NCBI RefSeq assembly: GCF_001295795.1
Contig: NZ_LJHY01000012.1
Coordinates: 1 to 64,000 of the forward strand
Origin: Novosphingobium sp. AAP83
Lineage (GTDB): Bacteria; Pseudomonadota; Alphaproteobacteria; Sphingomonadales; Sphingomonadaceae
Length of the DNA stretch: 64,000 nucleotides
Reading direction: 5' to 3'
Shown: piece after piece, positions 9,192 to 17,921 of the stretch
Layout of the letters: each line of letters starts with the position of its first letter
How positions within the stretch are numbered: position 1 is the first letter of the stretch
Position numbers and translations under genes: made by a program
Notes under the pieces: model-generated
What the model saw: only the letters and a program-made list of their open reading frames with translations
Told to the model about the DNA's origin: nothing
The model's database searches: none

Positions 9192-10199
9192 TCATTTGCA
9201 CTTCACCGAAGCGCGCGCGTTATCATATTGCGTCTTGATCCGTCCGGCGACTTCTGCGGGATAAGTGGCGGCCAGTTCGGTAAACGCGCCACACGCCTTT
9301 TCGGTGTCCTTCAGCTTGACCATGGCCACGCCGAGATAGAGCAGGCTATCGGGTGCGCGATTGCCTTTCTTATCGGCAAGATAGTTTTGCAGGAAGAACT
9401 GCGCTGCCGTGCCCGGCTTGCCATCATCAAGCCACGCGCGGCCGAGCAAATTGCGGCCCTGGCTGATCATCTTGTGCTTGGGGTAACGATCCACGTAAAT
9501 CTGCAACTGCTGCTGCGCTTCGGGATAGAACTTGGCCTCCCACAAGCGGAAACCATACATGTATTCGTTCGTCCCGGTATCGCCATCGGCCGGCTTTTCA
9601 ATGGCCTGAACCGCAGCAAGGCGCGTGGCCGAAGGGGTAAGCGGTTTGGCCGCAGGCTTGGCCGATGTTGGTGCGATTGTGGCGGGCTTGGCTGCAACCG
9701 GCTTTGGTGCAAGTGTCACAGGTGCAGGCGTCACAGGTGCAAGCGGGGCAGGTGTTGTTGCCGCAGCGCTAGGCTGGACTTCAGGCTCACCCAAAGCCGG
9801 GGCCGAGGCAAGTTCGAGCTTGGCCAGCCGCTCTTCGGTTTTGGCGGCGCGGTTCTGGCCTTCTTCGATTTGCGCGGTCAACCGTGCCAGTTGCGCCTCG
9901 ACCGCGTCCATCCGCGCAAGCAGATCCGATACCGCAGGCGCGGCAGGTGTGCCGGTAGGTGCGGCGGTCGATTGGCCTGCGGTGATTTCGGGAACGAAAG
10001 TTTTGCCGACGCCTTCGGGGAAGACTTTGCGCTGGACCGCGCGAATTTCAGCCTCGATCCGGCGCAGGCGCATTTCGGGATCGACTTGCACCGCCGGGGG
10101 TTTGGGTGCCGTTTGTGCCATGATCGGCACTGCAAGTGGTGCAGACAGCCCCAGCGCAATGGCGGCAAGTGAAAGTGATCCGCGCAACGTGATGGTCAT
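9192..10199 (-). CDS. cpoB: Tol-Pal associated periplasmic TPR protein, CpoB/YbgF-like
   Basis: A 335-residue secreted protein: signal peptide (residues 1-29, ending PIMAQ), a coiled-coil segment near residues 110-140 (DAVEAQLARLTAQIEEGQNR and on), an Ala/Pro-rich linker, and a C-terminal TPR domain (YGFRLWEAKFYPEAQQQL). CpoB coordinates peptidoglycan synthesis with outer-membrane constriction through Tol-Pal. The usual tolB-pal genes are not in the window, but downstream tilS and ftsH fit the expected order. ATG at 10199 begins a clear signal peptide; an upstream in-frame start at 10250 would spoil it. Confidence 0.85.
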   Translation of the reverse strand: MTITLRGSLSLAAIALGLSAPLAVPIMAQTAPKPPAVQVDPEMRLRRIEAEIRAVQRKVFPEGVGKTFVPEITAGQSTAAPTGTPAAPAVSDLLARMDAVEAQLARLTAQIEEGQNRAAKTEERLAKLELASAPALGEPEVQPSAAATTPAPLAPVTPAPVTLAPKPVAAKPATIAPTSAKPAAKPLTPSATRLAAVQAIEKPADGDTGTNEYMYGFRLWEAKFYPEAQQQLQIYVDRYPKHKMISQGRNLLGRAWLDDGKPGTAAQFFLQNYLADKKGNRAPDSLLYLGVAMVKLKDTEKACGAFTELAATYPAEVAGRIKTQYDNARASVKCK

Positions 10200-10306
10200 T
10201 ATTATTCCCGTGCAATTACAACGCGCCATGCCGAACACTGCGCGCCACAAGCTCCCAATTACTATGAGAATGCCGTAGTATCACGCTCAAGTCGAGATAG
10301 GGTGGT

Positions 10307-11296
10307 TTACAATCCGGTGGACGCAGGCAGAGTTTCTTCAAAAAGTGCTGGCGCAACATCCGCAACCGGCACGTCAACTGGAGCTGCAACTTGCTGGCGC
10401 GGCGCGAATGGACGCCTGCGGGGGGCGGCAGACGCAACCGGCGTTGGCGCAGGAGCAGCGCTGGCTGTCGGCGCAGGTTCCGTGCCGCGCGCCAGCAGTG
10501 CCGCAGCACTCACCGGCACGTCTTTTACAAGGCCTTCGGTTTCGGCAATGCGCGGGACGGGCTGGCCGCCTACCGTAATTGACAAGGCATCAGGCCGCGC
10601 CGTGCGCAGCATCGGCTCTTGCGCGCCTGACGGGATGGTGAACGATTCGCCCAGGGCCAGTTCCTTTTGCAGGATCTGCTGGCCTTGCAGATCATAGAAC
10701 TTCACCCAGATCCGCTCTTCCATTGCGGTGAACACGACCGGGCCATCGGGCGCTGGCGTGGGCAGCGGCACAACCGCAACTTGGCTGGGCGCGGCTGCAG
10801 CTGGCTCATCACTAATGAGCGAAGGCAAATCCACCGAAGGCAGATAATAACTGCGCCAGAACACGAAGCCCGCCAGCACGATCGCCACAACCAGACCTGC
10901 GGCCAACCACACTGTAAGGCGGGTTGGCGTTTTGGCCGGATCGCCCACTTCAAATTGGTTCAGCAAGCGCTGAGCAGGTGCCGGGGCTTGTTGATCCAGC
11001 TCTGCCCGCACCGCCTCGGTAATGGCCTTATCGTCAAGCCCCACTGCACGGGCATATGTCTTGGCAAAACCCAATGCATATGGCCGTCCGGGCAAGGCCG
11101 CATAATCGCCTGCTTCGAGCGCGATCAGGTGACGGCTGGTGACGCGGGTGAGCGCGGCCAATTGCTTGATATCAAGCCCGGCGGCTTCACGCGCGGCGCG
11201 CAAGGTTTCGGCCACGCCGGACAGGCGCGGTTCGCCCGCTGGCAGCGGGGTGGAATCAACATTCGTGATGTCGTTTAGACCATCGGCTTCCGCCAA
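10307..11296 (-). CDS. RodZ-like helix-turn-helix membrane protein (DUF4115)
   Basis: A 329-residue protein with an N-terminal Xre-type helix-turn-helix domain (SGVAETLRAAREAAGLDIKQ to about residue 100), one membrane helix near residue 130, a periplasmic beta-rich DUF4115 domain (EERIWVKFYDLQGQQI) and an Ala/Pro-rich C-terminal tail. This is the RodZ architecture, linking MreB to the cell-wall elongation machinery. The first residues before the domain are poorly conserved, so the start at 11296 is reasonable rather than certain. It is co-oriented with the cpoB-like gene, 107 bases upstream of it. Confidence 0.82.
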   Translation of the reverse strand: MAEADGLNDITNVDSTPLPAGEPRLSGVAETLRAAREAAGLDIKQLAALTRVTSRHLIALEAGDYAALPGRPYALGFAKTYARAVGLDDKAITEAVRAELDQQAPAPAQRLLNQFEVGDPAKTPTRLTVWLAAGLVVAIVLAGFVFWRSYYLPSVDLPSLISDEPAAAAPSQVAVVPLPTPAPDGPVVFTAMEERIWVKFYDLQGQQILQKELALGESFTIPSGAQEPMLRTARPDALSITVGGQPVPRIAETEGLVKDVPVSAAALLARGTEPAPTASAAPAPTPVASAAPRRRPFAPRQQVAAPVDVPVADVAPALFEETLPASTGL

Positions 11297-11425
11297 GGGA
11301 TAACTCCCATATTATTGCATATCTGCATTGCGACCCTGTGTTAAGAAATCGCGGCAAAGCTGACAATGTCAACGGCATTAACCGAAAATACCCCGATTGC
11401 GCGATGAAATGCACAGATCAGGACA

Positions 11426-13708
11426 TCAATCGCATTCAATCCCCTTTGCACAGGCCCATTCCGCCAAAGTTCCGCGCATATCTTTGGGCGGGTTGGCCAG
11501 CCATCCGTCCATCGCAGCGCGAATCTCGGCGATGTCCACTTTGCGGACCAGTTCCTTGACCGGACCCACCGCAGCAGGCGTGATCGATAGCCGTGTGATG
11601 CCAAGGCCGAGCAAAGCCAGCGCTTCCAGTCTGCGCCCGCCCATTTCGCCGCACACCGTCACATCGGTGCCATAAGGTGCCACATTCTGCACAACCCGCC
11701 GCAAGAACCGCAGGATCGCGGGCGAGAGCCAATCGTAGCGCTCTGCCAGCTTGGGATTGGCGCGATCTGCGGCAAACAGGAACTGCGTGAGATCGTTGGT
11801 GCCGATCGACAGGAACGAAAGCTTGGGCGCGAGGATATCGAGGCATTCGGCCAGCGCCGGAACTTCAAGCATCGCGCCATAGCGAATCGCTTCGGGGATC
11901 AGCTTCTTCTGTTTGCGCAAGAACGCAAGCTGGCCTTCGAACACTTCCTTGGCCGCCTCGAATTCCCACGGTTCGGTAACCATCGGGAACATCACGTTGA
12001 GCGTGCGCCCGCCTGCTGCCTCCAGCAAGGCGCGGGCCTGCACTTTGAGCAAGCCGCCACGTTCCAGCGCGACACGCAGCGCGCGCCAGCCCATCGCGGG
12101 GTTCTCTTCATTCTGGCCATCGTTGTGGCGCAGATAGGGCAGCACTTTATCGCCGCCGATATCGACCGTGCGGAACACCACCGGCCGATCGCCTGCCGCA
12201 TCAAGCACATCGCGGTAAAGCCGCGTCTGGCGTTCACGCGATGGCAGCGTGGCCGAGACCAGGAACTGAAATTCGGTGCGGAACAGGCCGATTCCATCAG
12301 CGCCGGTCAGGTTAAGCATCGGCGTATCATCGCGCAGCCCGGCGTTCATCAGCACGGTGATGCGCTGGCCGTCACGGGTGAACGGCTCAACATCGCGCAT
12401 CGAAACATAATGCGCCTGCCGTTCACGGTTCTTGGCAAAACGCGCCTCGAACGCCTCGATCAAACTTGGCGCGGCGCGCACATCAACCACGCCCTGATCG
12501 CCATCAAGCAGCAGGTGATCGCCTTCGCGCACTTTGCCACGCAGCGCGCGCAAGCGGCCGACCACTGGAATGCCCATCGCGCGCGCCACGATCACCACGT
12601 GCGCCGTCAAAGAACCTTCTTCAAGGATCACGCCTTTCAACCGGCGGCGATCATATTCGAGCAGTTCGGCAGGCCCCAAATTGCGCGCGATCAGGATGGC
12701 ATCGCCTTTAAGGCCCATCGTCGCCGCCGTGCCGACTTGCCCCGATACCGTGCGCAGCAATCGGTTCGACAGGTCTTCCAGATCGTGCATCCGGTCAGCC
12801 AGCAGCGGATCATCGATTTGGCGCATGCGCATGCGGGTGCGTTGCTGCACGCGTTCAATCGCGGCTTCGGCGGTCAGCCCTGAATCAATCGCATCGTTGA
12901 TCCGGCGCGACCAGCCTTCGTCATAAGCGAACATGCGATAGGTTTCGAGAACCTCCTCATGCTCTCCGCCCACGCCGAATTCGGCCTGGCTGGCCATGCG
13001 ATCGATTTGTTCGCGCATCTTGTCGAACGCGAGGTAAACCCGCTGCCGCTCGGCCTCGGTATCTTCCGCCACGACGTGTTCGATGGTGACGCGCGGCTGG
13101 TGGAACACCGCCACCCCACTGGCGAGGCCCTTGACCAGCGTGAGGCCGGTGATCCGGTCCGGTCCGGTGAGGTGCGCGGGCACACCCAGCGATTCCTCGT
13201 CATCAATCAGTTCGGCATTGGCGATCAGTTCCGAAAGCACCATCGCCACGGTTTGCAGGGCTTCGATCTCAACTTCTTCGTAGCGGCGCGGTTCGACATG
13301 CTGGACCGCGACCACGCCCACCGCGCGTTCACGCCGCACAATCGGCACGCCGGCAAAGGAGTGGAACTTTTCCTCACCCGTTTCCGGACGGAACGCAAAA
13401 TCGGGGTGCGCGGCGGCTTCGGCAAGGTTCAAAGTTTCAACATTGCCGGCAATCGTGCCGACCAGACCTTCGCCCGTGGCCAGCCGCGTAACGTGCACCG
13501 CCGCCTGATTGAGCCCGCGCGTGGCGAACAATTCAAGCATGCCTTCGCGCAGGAGATAGATCGAACAGACCTCGGAATCGAGGTTTTCGCCAATCACTTC
13601 AACGATCTGGTTAAGCTTGGCCTGCGCATTGGCGCGCGAGGCCATGACCTCGTGCAACGAGGTGAGGATCTGGCGGGCGGCGGCGACGGCACTAAGCATG
13701 ATCATCAA
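11426..13708 (-). CDS. ptsP: Phosphoenolpyruvate-protein phosphotransferase PtsP (enzyme I-Ntr)
   Basis: First enzyme of the nitrogen phosphotransferase system: it autophosphorylates from PEP and passes phosphate to NPr and on to PtsN, which sets regulatory state rather than transporting sugar. The 760-residue protein has an N-terminal GAF domain (about residues 20-165), the enzyme-I N-terminal region, the phospho-histidine segment GSLTAHVVIVAR, and a C-terminal PEP-binding TIM barrel with GIGLFRTEFQF, FRTVDIGGDK and SIGTNDL. Partners npr and ptsN are not in the window; rpoN, often linked with ptsN, is at 49371. The gene starts at ATG 13708; overlapping in-frame ATGs exist a few codons downstream. 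Confidence 0.95.
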   Translation of the reverse strand: MMIMLSAVAAARQILTSLHEVMASRANAQAKLNQIVEVIGENLDSEVCSIYLLREGMLELFATRGLNQAAVHVTRLATGEGLVGTIAGNVETLNLAEAAAHPDFAFRPETGEEKFHSFAGVPIVRRERAVGVVAVQHVEPRRYEEVEIEALQTVAMVLSELIANAELIDDEESLGVPAHLTGPDRITGLTLVKGLASGVAVFHQPRVTIEHVVAEDTEAERQRVYLAFDKMREQIDRMASQAEFGVGGEHEEVLETYRMFAYDEGWSRRINDAIDSGLTAEAAIERVQQRTRMRMRQIDDPLLADRMHDLEDLSNRLLRTVSGQVGTAATMGLKGDAILIARNLGPAELLEYDRRRLKGVILEEGSLTAHVVIVARAMGIPVVGRLRALRGKVREGDHLLLDGDQGVVDVRAAPSLIEAFEARFAKNRERQAHYVSMRDVEPFTRDGQRITVLMNAGLRDDTPMLNLTGADGIGLFRTEFQFLVSATLPSRERQTRLYRDVLDAAGDRPVVFRTVDIGGDKVLPYLRHNDGQNEENPAMGWRALRVALERGGLLKVQARALLEAAGGRTLNVMFPMVTEPWEFEAAKEVFEGQLAFLRKQKKLIPEAIRYGAMLEVPALAECLDILAPKLSFLSIGTNDLTQFLFAADRANPKLAERYDWLSPAILRFLRRVVQNVAPYGTDVTVCGEMGGRRLEALALLGLGITRLSITPAAVGPVKELVRKVDIAEIRAAMDGWLANPPKDMRGTLAEWACAKGIECD

Positions 13709-13857
13709 TTACATTAGCGCGCGGCATTTGGGAATGTCGTGTGAAATCCGATGTGGATGCGACATTCGTATGCGGGGGGTGCCTCCACACACACGCCGCC
13801 CGAACCGAAGGCCATTCATTCCTTTTGCGAACGCAATCGCCGTAAACCCTCCCCCAG

Positions 13858-13877
13858 CCCCTCCCTTGAGGGAGGGG
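13858..13877. repeat. Palindromic intergenic repeat (REP-like)
   Basis: Perfect 8-base arms cccctccc/gggagggg around a TTGA loop. It lies in the 300-base stretch between ptsP and the DUF465 gene, which otherwise holds only the terminator at 13961-13985 and no believable coding frame. Confidence 0.7.
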
Positions 13878-13960
13878 AGCGAGACTTATTGAGCCAAAGG
13901 CGAAATTACTCGCAGCGGGGAGGGTGTCCGCACCTATCGTGTTCAACGCCCCAAACAGAA

Positions 13961-13985
13961 AGAGCCGCCCGGGCGGGGCGGCTCT
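13961..13985 (-). terminator. Probable terminator of the minus-strand DUF465 gene
   Basis: Strong GC stem (agagccgccc / ggggcggctct) with a short loop, followed on the minus strand by CTTTCTG. It is 25 bases past the stop codon of the small gene at 14010-14168. Confidence 0.55.
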
Positions 13986-14009
13986 CTGCTGATCAAAGGG
14001 TGCGCTGCA

Positions 14010-14168
14010 TCAATGCAATCGCGATAGCTCTTCCTTGATCTTGAGCTTTTTTCGCTTGAGTTGGGCCACCAGCGTTTCATCGGGGAGGGGTCGGTTCATT
14101 TCTGCGTGGATTTGCCGTTCGAGACCGGCATGCTTGGTTTGAAGAGCGCTGATGTGCGTCGATTCCAT
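14010..14168 (-). CDS. DUF465 (YdcH) family small protein
   Basis: A 52-residue helical hairpin protein: HISALQTKHAGLERQI, a short turn, and VAQLKRKKLKIKEEL. The paired basic helices and KRKKLKIKEE ending are typical of DUF465/YdcH, whose function is unknown. ATG at 14168 is preceded by GGAGGA at a good distance, which settles the start; a longer frame opens further upstream but lacks family similarity. A diverging second DUF465 gene lies 248 bases away. Confidence 0.88.
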   Translation of the reverse strand: MESTHISALQTKHAGLERQIHAEMNRPLPDETLVAQLKRKKLKIKEELSRLH

Positions 14169-14415
14169 GCGTATCCTCCATAAAGGGTGAATGCCCTCGT
14201 CAGAAACCCAGCACAGGCCAACCCCGTGCGGGGCGGCGCTGCTGGATGGCGGATTGCGTGACATCAATCCGACTCATCCGAACAGCGCGTTGTCATGCTC
14301 CCACATTCGCCGTATCTTGCAAATCAAACCGCGCCGGGGTGCATCCTTTACGGGTTAGACCGTATCGGGTGTTAACATCCGGTTTCTGCGCGGCACTTAA
14401 TTGATCGTTGGAGTA

Positions 14416-14622
14416 ATGCGAAACGTGACTGAAGAGGAAATGCGCAAGCGGCTTGCCACCTTGCGCCTTGAACATCGCGATCTTGACGCTGCGATCGATG
14501 CCCTGACCGGCGCGGGCGCGCGCGATCAATTGCAGATTGCTCGCCTTAAAAAGCGCAAATTGTTGCTGAGAGACCAGATTGCGATGATCGAGGATTACCT
14601 AATTCCAGATATTATCGCATAA
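14416..14622 (+). CDS. DUF465 (YdcH) family small protein
   Basis: A 68-residue protein with the fuller DUF465 pattern: LRLEHRDLDAAIDAL, LQIARLKKRKLLLRDQI, and the C-terminal IEDYLIPDIIA seen in alphaproteobacterial members. Function unknown; predicted to be a two-helix coiled coil. The ATG at 14416 has GGAG immediately upstream with a short gap, and a GTG at 14425 with the same GGAG 11 bases away is an alternative. It is divergent from the other DUF465 gene and precedes the RcdA-like gene. Confidence 0.85.
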   Translation: MRNVTEEEMRKRLATLRLEHRDLDAAIDALTGAGARDQLQIARLKKRKLLLRDQIAMIEDYLIPDIIA

Positions 14623-14748
14623 TTTCAATATATTAATCAGATTTCCGGCAAAGTTGTGCCGCACTGCAACATGTCCCGTTAAGAAACGTCCAAGGATTGC
14701 ACACAAGCTAGGCGGATCACTGGCTAGCGGTGTGGCGATTGCCAGCTT

Positions 14749-15243
14749 ATGCGCAAAGCCATGGCCCTCATGCCCAGCCTGAACCCGCGCATCGTCGAAG
14801 CGCTCTATGCCGAAGCCTTGAGCCTCGCCGACAATGTCCGCGCGCGGTTTGAAAGGCTGCGGCAAAGCACCGGCGCGCAAACCAGCATCGAAGAGGGCGA
14901 GGACCTACACCGCGTGCAAATCTCGTGCGAGGCGCTGCGCACCACCACCCGCGTGATGCACTGCCTTGCGTGGCTGCTGAACCACCGCGCACACTTTGCG
15001 GGCGAGCTTTCCGAACTGCAATTGCGCCGTCACGGCCGGCTGATCGCCAATTTCCCCGCCAGCGAGGCCGATATCGTGGCCACCCTGCCGGATGACGTTC
15101 GCGAACTGGTGATCGAAAGCGAACGCCTCTACGAACGCATCCAGCGGCTGGAGCAATCATGGCGCACCGCAGGCCTTTCGGGCGACAGCGCAGTACGCCG
15201 CTTGCGCGAACGGCTGTCGCACGCCGTGGGCGACGCGGCCTGA
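14749..15243 (+). CDS. rcdA: DUF1465 protein, RcdA-like (regulator of CtrA degradation)
   Basis: A 164-residue all-helical protein of the DUF1465 family, whose studied member RcdA of Caulobacter is an adaptor for ClpXP-mediated CtrA proteolysis. Recognisable parts are NPRIVEALYAEALSLADNVR, the VQISCEALRTTTRVMHCLAW helix and an LIANFPASEADI turn. Start choice lies among ATGs at 14749, 14761 and 14770; no strong Shine-Dalgarno decides. CtrA itself is encoded at 58693 in this window, so the substrate is present, but delivery by this homologue is inferred. Confidence 0.78.
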   Translation: MRKAMALMPSLNPRIVEALYAEALSLADNVRARFERLRQSTGAQTSIEEGEDLHRVQISCEALRTTTRVMHCLAWLLNHRAHFAGELSELQLRRHGRLIANFPASEADIVATLPDDVRELVIESERLYERIQRLEQSWRTAGLSGDSAVRRLRERLSHAVGDAA

Positions 15244-15335
15244 CGGACGGTCTGCAACGGGAGGCGGGCGGACACGCTTACTCCACCCTCTTACCGGTCT
15301 CTACAACTTGATCCGGGGTGAGGCTTTCTTTCTAT

Positions 15336-15447
15336 TTCGCGCAGAGACCGCAAAGAGCGCAGAGCAGGATTGATCGCGCAAAGGCACGAAGACATTGCGC
15401 AAGTTCTTGGCGTCATCGCGTCTTTGCGCGAAACATCTCTGCGCGAA
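15336..15447. repeat. Foldback element with nested inverted repeats
   Basis: A perfect 12-base inverted repeat (15336-15347 ttcgcgcagaga; 15436-15447) encloses a second perfect 10-base inverted repeat (15374-15383 tcgcgcaaag; 15422-15431). The 112-base unit has no coding frame and looks like a small MITE-like or structured-RNA element in the 300-base gap between the RcdA-like gene and the Imm11-type gene. Confidence 0.6.
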
Positions 15448-15491
15448 CCAACTTCTTTATGGTGTCGCTTAGCAAACACGCAATAAAGTAT

Positions 15492-15527
15492 ACTGTCCCC
15501 GTAATTCTCACTGTCCCCGTAATTCTC
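15492..15527. repeat. 18-bp tandem duplication
   Basis: The 18-base unit actgtccccgtaattctc occurs twice head to tail (15492-15509, 15510-15527). It abuts the left copy of the 13-base direct repeat bounding the Imm11-type gene. Confidence 0.85.
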
Positions 15528-15535
15528 AATAACTG
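15523..15535 (+). repeat. Left 13-bp direct repeat flanking the Imm11-type gene
   Basis: ttctcaataactg at 15523-15535 is repeated exactly at 16277-16289, on the far side of the immunity gene. Such exact copies may mark an insertion or a recombination event. Confidence 0.6.
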
Positions 15536-15542
15536 CGCAGGC

Positions 15543-16217
15543 TTAAACTTGTTCTCTTTGCGAAATGCCGAAGCCGGTCAGCTCTGTAGCGCGGAGAGCC
15601 TCGCCAAATTCGTTGGAGCAGCGCACCATACCTCGCGACCAATAGGGATCACGCCACAGATGGCGGTCGCCGATCGCTTTCAAACTGAACACATCTTTCT
15701 GCGGAGGCTGCGCTTCAGCATTGATGTGCCATCGACCGCGCCGCAGCCCATCTTCCATTCGCTCGTCGTAAAAACCTCGCCACGGTATTGTGGTATGGTC
15801 TGGATCCAGACTGTCGATCAACTGACAGCAGACAAACCAGTAGAATGTATCAAACGGCTTCTCGTCCTGCTTGCTGAAGTACATTCCAACGGGCAAAAAC
15901 TGATGAATACCCGGTTCGAAACGCTCCACCAAGTCTCGAAACCGAGACGAAACGAGCATTATTTCGTTGTTGCCAAAGGCATAGTCGGGCGGGAGTTTGG
16001 TCTTGCTTTTCCACAGCACGGTCTTGGGCGCAGTCTCTGGTGCGATCGGATAGCCATAACCTAAACGCCTGCTATGGTTCTCTTCGCCTTTGGCATGCCT
16101 GTCCACTGAATCAGGGTGCAGGTATTCAACCTTGTCCCAAACGCCGTCCTGAGTACCGACAACCGTATTGTCCGGCTCCGTCTCATAGACGCTCACTTTG
16201 CCAATCGAATAAACCAT
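15543..16217 (-). CDS. Imm11-type (DUF1629) immunity family protein, orphan
   Basis: A 224-residue soluble protein. The middle section MLVSSRFRDLVERFEPGIHQ followed by FLPV resembles the Imm11/MXAN_0049 (DUF1629) family, immunity proteins found beside polymorphic toxins. Other visible features are an acidic N-terminal half and a Trp/Arg-rich C-terminal half. The ATG at 16217 has GGAG 8 bases upstream. Its GC content is clearly below that of neighbouring genes, it is bounded by 13-base direct repeats, and no toxin gene is adjacent, so it is probably an acquired orphan immunity gene. Family assignment is from memory of the motif and moderately sure; a different function for the family cannot be excluded. 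Confidence 0.7.
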   Translation of the reverse strand: MVYSIGKVSVYETEPDNTVVGTQDGVWDKVEYLHPDSVDRHAKGEENHSRRLGYGYPIAPETAPKTVLWKSKTKLPPDYAFGNNEIMLVSSRFRDLVERFEPGIHQFLPVGMYFSKQDEKPFDTFYWFVCCQLIDSLDPDHTTIPWRGFYDERMEDGLRRGRWHINAEAQPPQKDVFSLKAIGDRHLWRDPYWSRGMVRCSNEFGEALRATELTGFGISQREQV

Positions 16218-16276
16218 CACGCCATCTCCGGCGCAACAAGCGCCATAGGCTTGGATAGACAGGTCAAGTTACGGTT

Positions 16277-16289
16277 TTCTCAATAACTG
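16277..16289 (+). repeat. Right 13-bp direct repeat flanking the Imm11-type gene
   Basis: Exact second copy of ttctcaataactg, 60 bases upstream of the Imm11-type start codon. The stretch from here to the glpD stop codon holds no recognisable gene. Confidence 0.6.
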
Positions 16290-16383
16290 GCAGATGGCGA
16301 CGTTTCGGGCGGACGCCACCCTCGGTCCTTACCTCAGCTAAGGCGTCCTTTCACGCACAGCAGCTTTTGGCTAAACACACCCC

Positions 16384-17847
16384 CTAACCCGCTTCCAGCG
16401 CAGCCCCCAACGCGGCCACCTCATCTTCGCTGAACCACAGCCCCAGTTTGGAGCGCCGCCACAGGACGTCGTCGGTGGTGCGTGCCCATTCGCGGGTGGT
16501 GAGGTGGTTCAGTTCGGCTTCGGTGAAGCCTTGGCCGAAATGCCGTCCCATATCGCCGCGCACAAAGCCCAAAGCCTCGGTGCCATAAGCGCGGGCGAGG
16601 CGGTGGACGGTGGGGCGGGACAAGTGTTGCGCTTGGGCAAGGATTTCCTGCTCCACCGGTGCGGTATTGTCGGCCTCGTCCAGCCCGTCGGGGGTGAAAT
16701 CGCCGCCGGGCAAGGGCGCGGTGGCGGTCCATCCGGCGTTTTCCATGACGCCAAGACGTTCCAATGCGGCCTCTGCCAGCGTGCGATGCGTGGTGATCTT
16801 GCCGCCCAGCACGGTGAGCAGCGGGGCGGAGTGGTGATCGGTGCCGCGATCCAGATCGAACCGGTAACCGCGCGTCGCAGCTTCCGGACGGCCCGAACCA
16901 TCATCGGCCAAAAGCCGCACGCCCGCAAAAGTGTGGACTACATCTGTGCGCTTCAAACTGCGGCGGAAATACTGGTTGGCGGCATTGAGGAGATAGGCAA
17001 TCTCGGCCTCGCTGGCCTGTGGCGGATCGGCATCGGCACCGTCTTCGCTATCGGTCGTGCCGATCAGGGTGAAGGCATATTGCCACGGAATCGCAAAGCA
17101 CACGCGCCCGTCCTGCAATTGCAGAAACAGGGCGCGGGGATCATCGTGCAGGCGCGGCACCACGATGTGCGAACCGCGCACGCGGCGCAACAGGCCGGGA
17201 CGCGGCGCATGGGCTGTGTCCATCACTTGCCCCACTTGCGGTCCGGCGGCATTGACCGTCATGTCGGCATGGAACACTTCGTCGCCTGCTTCGATCCGCC
17301 AGAACTGGCCTTCGCGCGTCATCTTGGTCACCGCGCAGCGCGTGCGCACATCGGCCCCGCGATCTGCCGCATCGCGCGCGAGCAGCACCACCAGCCGCGC
17401 ATCATCCACCCAGCAATCGGAATATTCATAGCCGCGCCGCACTTCGGGCTGAAGCCCCATGCGGCCATCGAGTTTGACGCGCGTGGTGGGCGGCAAGGCC
17501 TTGCGCCCGCCGATCCGATCATAAAACCACAGGCCCGTGCGCAGCATCCACCACGGGCGGCCTTCGGGCACGATGGGCAGGACGAACCGCATCGGCCAGA
17601 CGATGTGCGGGGCCTGTTTCCACAGGATCTCGCGTTCATGCAAAGCTTCTGCAACCAGCGCGAATTCGTGGTGTTCCAGATAACGCAAGCCGCCGTGGAT
17701 CAGCTTGGTTGAGGTAGACGAGGTGCCTTGCGCCAGATCGCCACGTTCCAGCAGCAGGACCGACAGCCCGCGCCCGGTGGCATCGCGCGCAATCGCCGCG
17801 CCATTCACGCCGCCACCGATCACGGCGAGATCGTATTTGGTCTGCAT
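16384..17847 (-). CDS. glpD: Aerobic glycerol-3-phosphate dehydrogenase
   Basis: FAD-dependent membrane-associated enzyme oxidising glycerol-3-phosphate to dihydroxyacetone phosphate and feeding electrons to quinone. The 487-residue protein has the N-terminal dinucleotide fold (LAVIGGGVNGAAIARDATGR), the LIHGGLRYLE substrate-domain signature, the LLTVLGGKITTHR segment and a C-terminal helical cap. ATG at 17847 (MQTKYDL) is chosen because the FAD motif must start near the N-terminus; a frame extending to 17916 adds an unlikely leader. No glpK, glpF or glpR is adjacent. Confidence 0.94.
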   Translation of the reverse strand: MQTKYDLAVIGGGVNGAAIARDATGRGLSVLLLERGDLAQGTSSTSTKLIHGGLRYLEHHEFALVAEALHEREILWKQAPHIVWPMRFVLPIVPEGRPWWMLRTGLWFYDRIGGRKALPPTTRVKLDGRMGLQPEVRRGYEYSDCWVDDARLVVLLARDAADRGADVRTRCAVTKMTREGQFWRIEAGDEVFHADMTVNAAGPQVGQVMDTAHAPRPGLLRRVRGSHIVVPRLHDDPRALFLQLQDGRVCFAIPWQYAFTLIGTTDSEDGADADPPQASEAEIAYLLNAANQYFRRSLKRTDVVHTFAGVRLLADDGSGRPEAATRGYRFDLDRGTDHHSAPLLTVLGGKITTHRTLAEAALERLGVMENAGWTATAPLPGGDFTPDGLDEADNTAPVEQEILAQAQHLSRPTVHRLARAYGTEALGFVRGDMGRHFGQGFTEAELNHLTTREWARTTDDVLWRRSKLGLWFSEDEVAALGAALEAG

Positions 17848-17921
17848 CGCGGGCAGTGTGATACGCCGCAAGCCGATGCGCAAGGTTGCATGGATGCCGT
17901 GCAATCCCCATAGCAACCGAT

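Noticed and set aside
8994..10172. A 392-residue plus-strand frame over tilS and the cpoB-like gene
   Set aside because: Antisense to real genes, rich in Arg/Cys/Gly, no Shine-Dalgarno; shadow frame.
16504..17712. A 402-residue plus-strand frame over glpD
   Set aside because: Antisense to glpD, with no recognisable motif.
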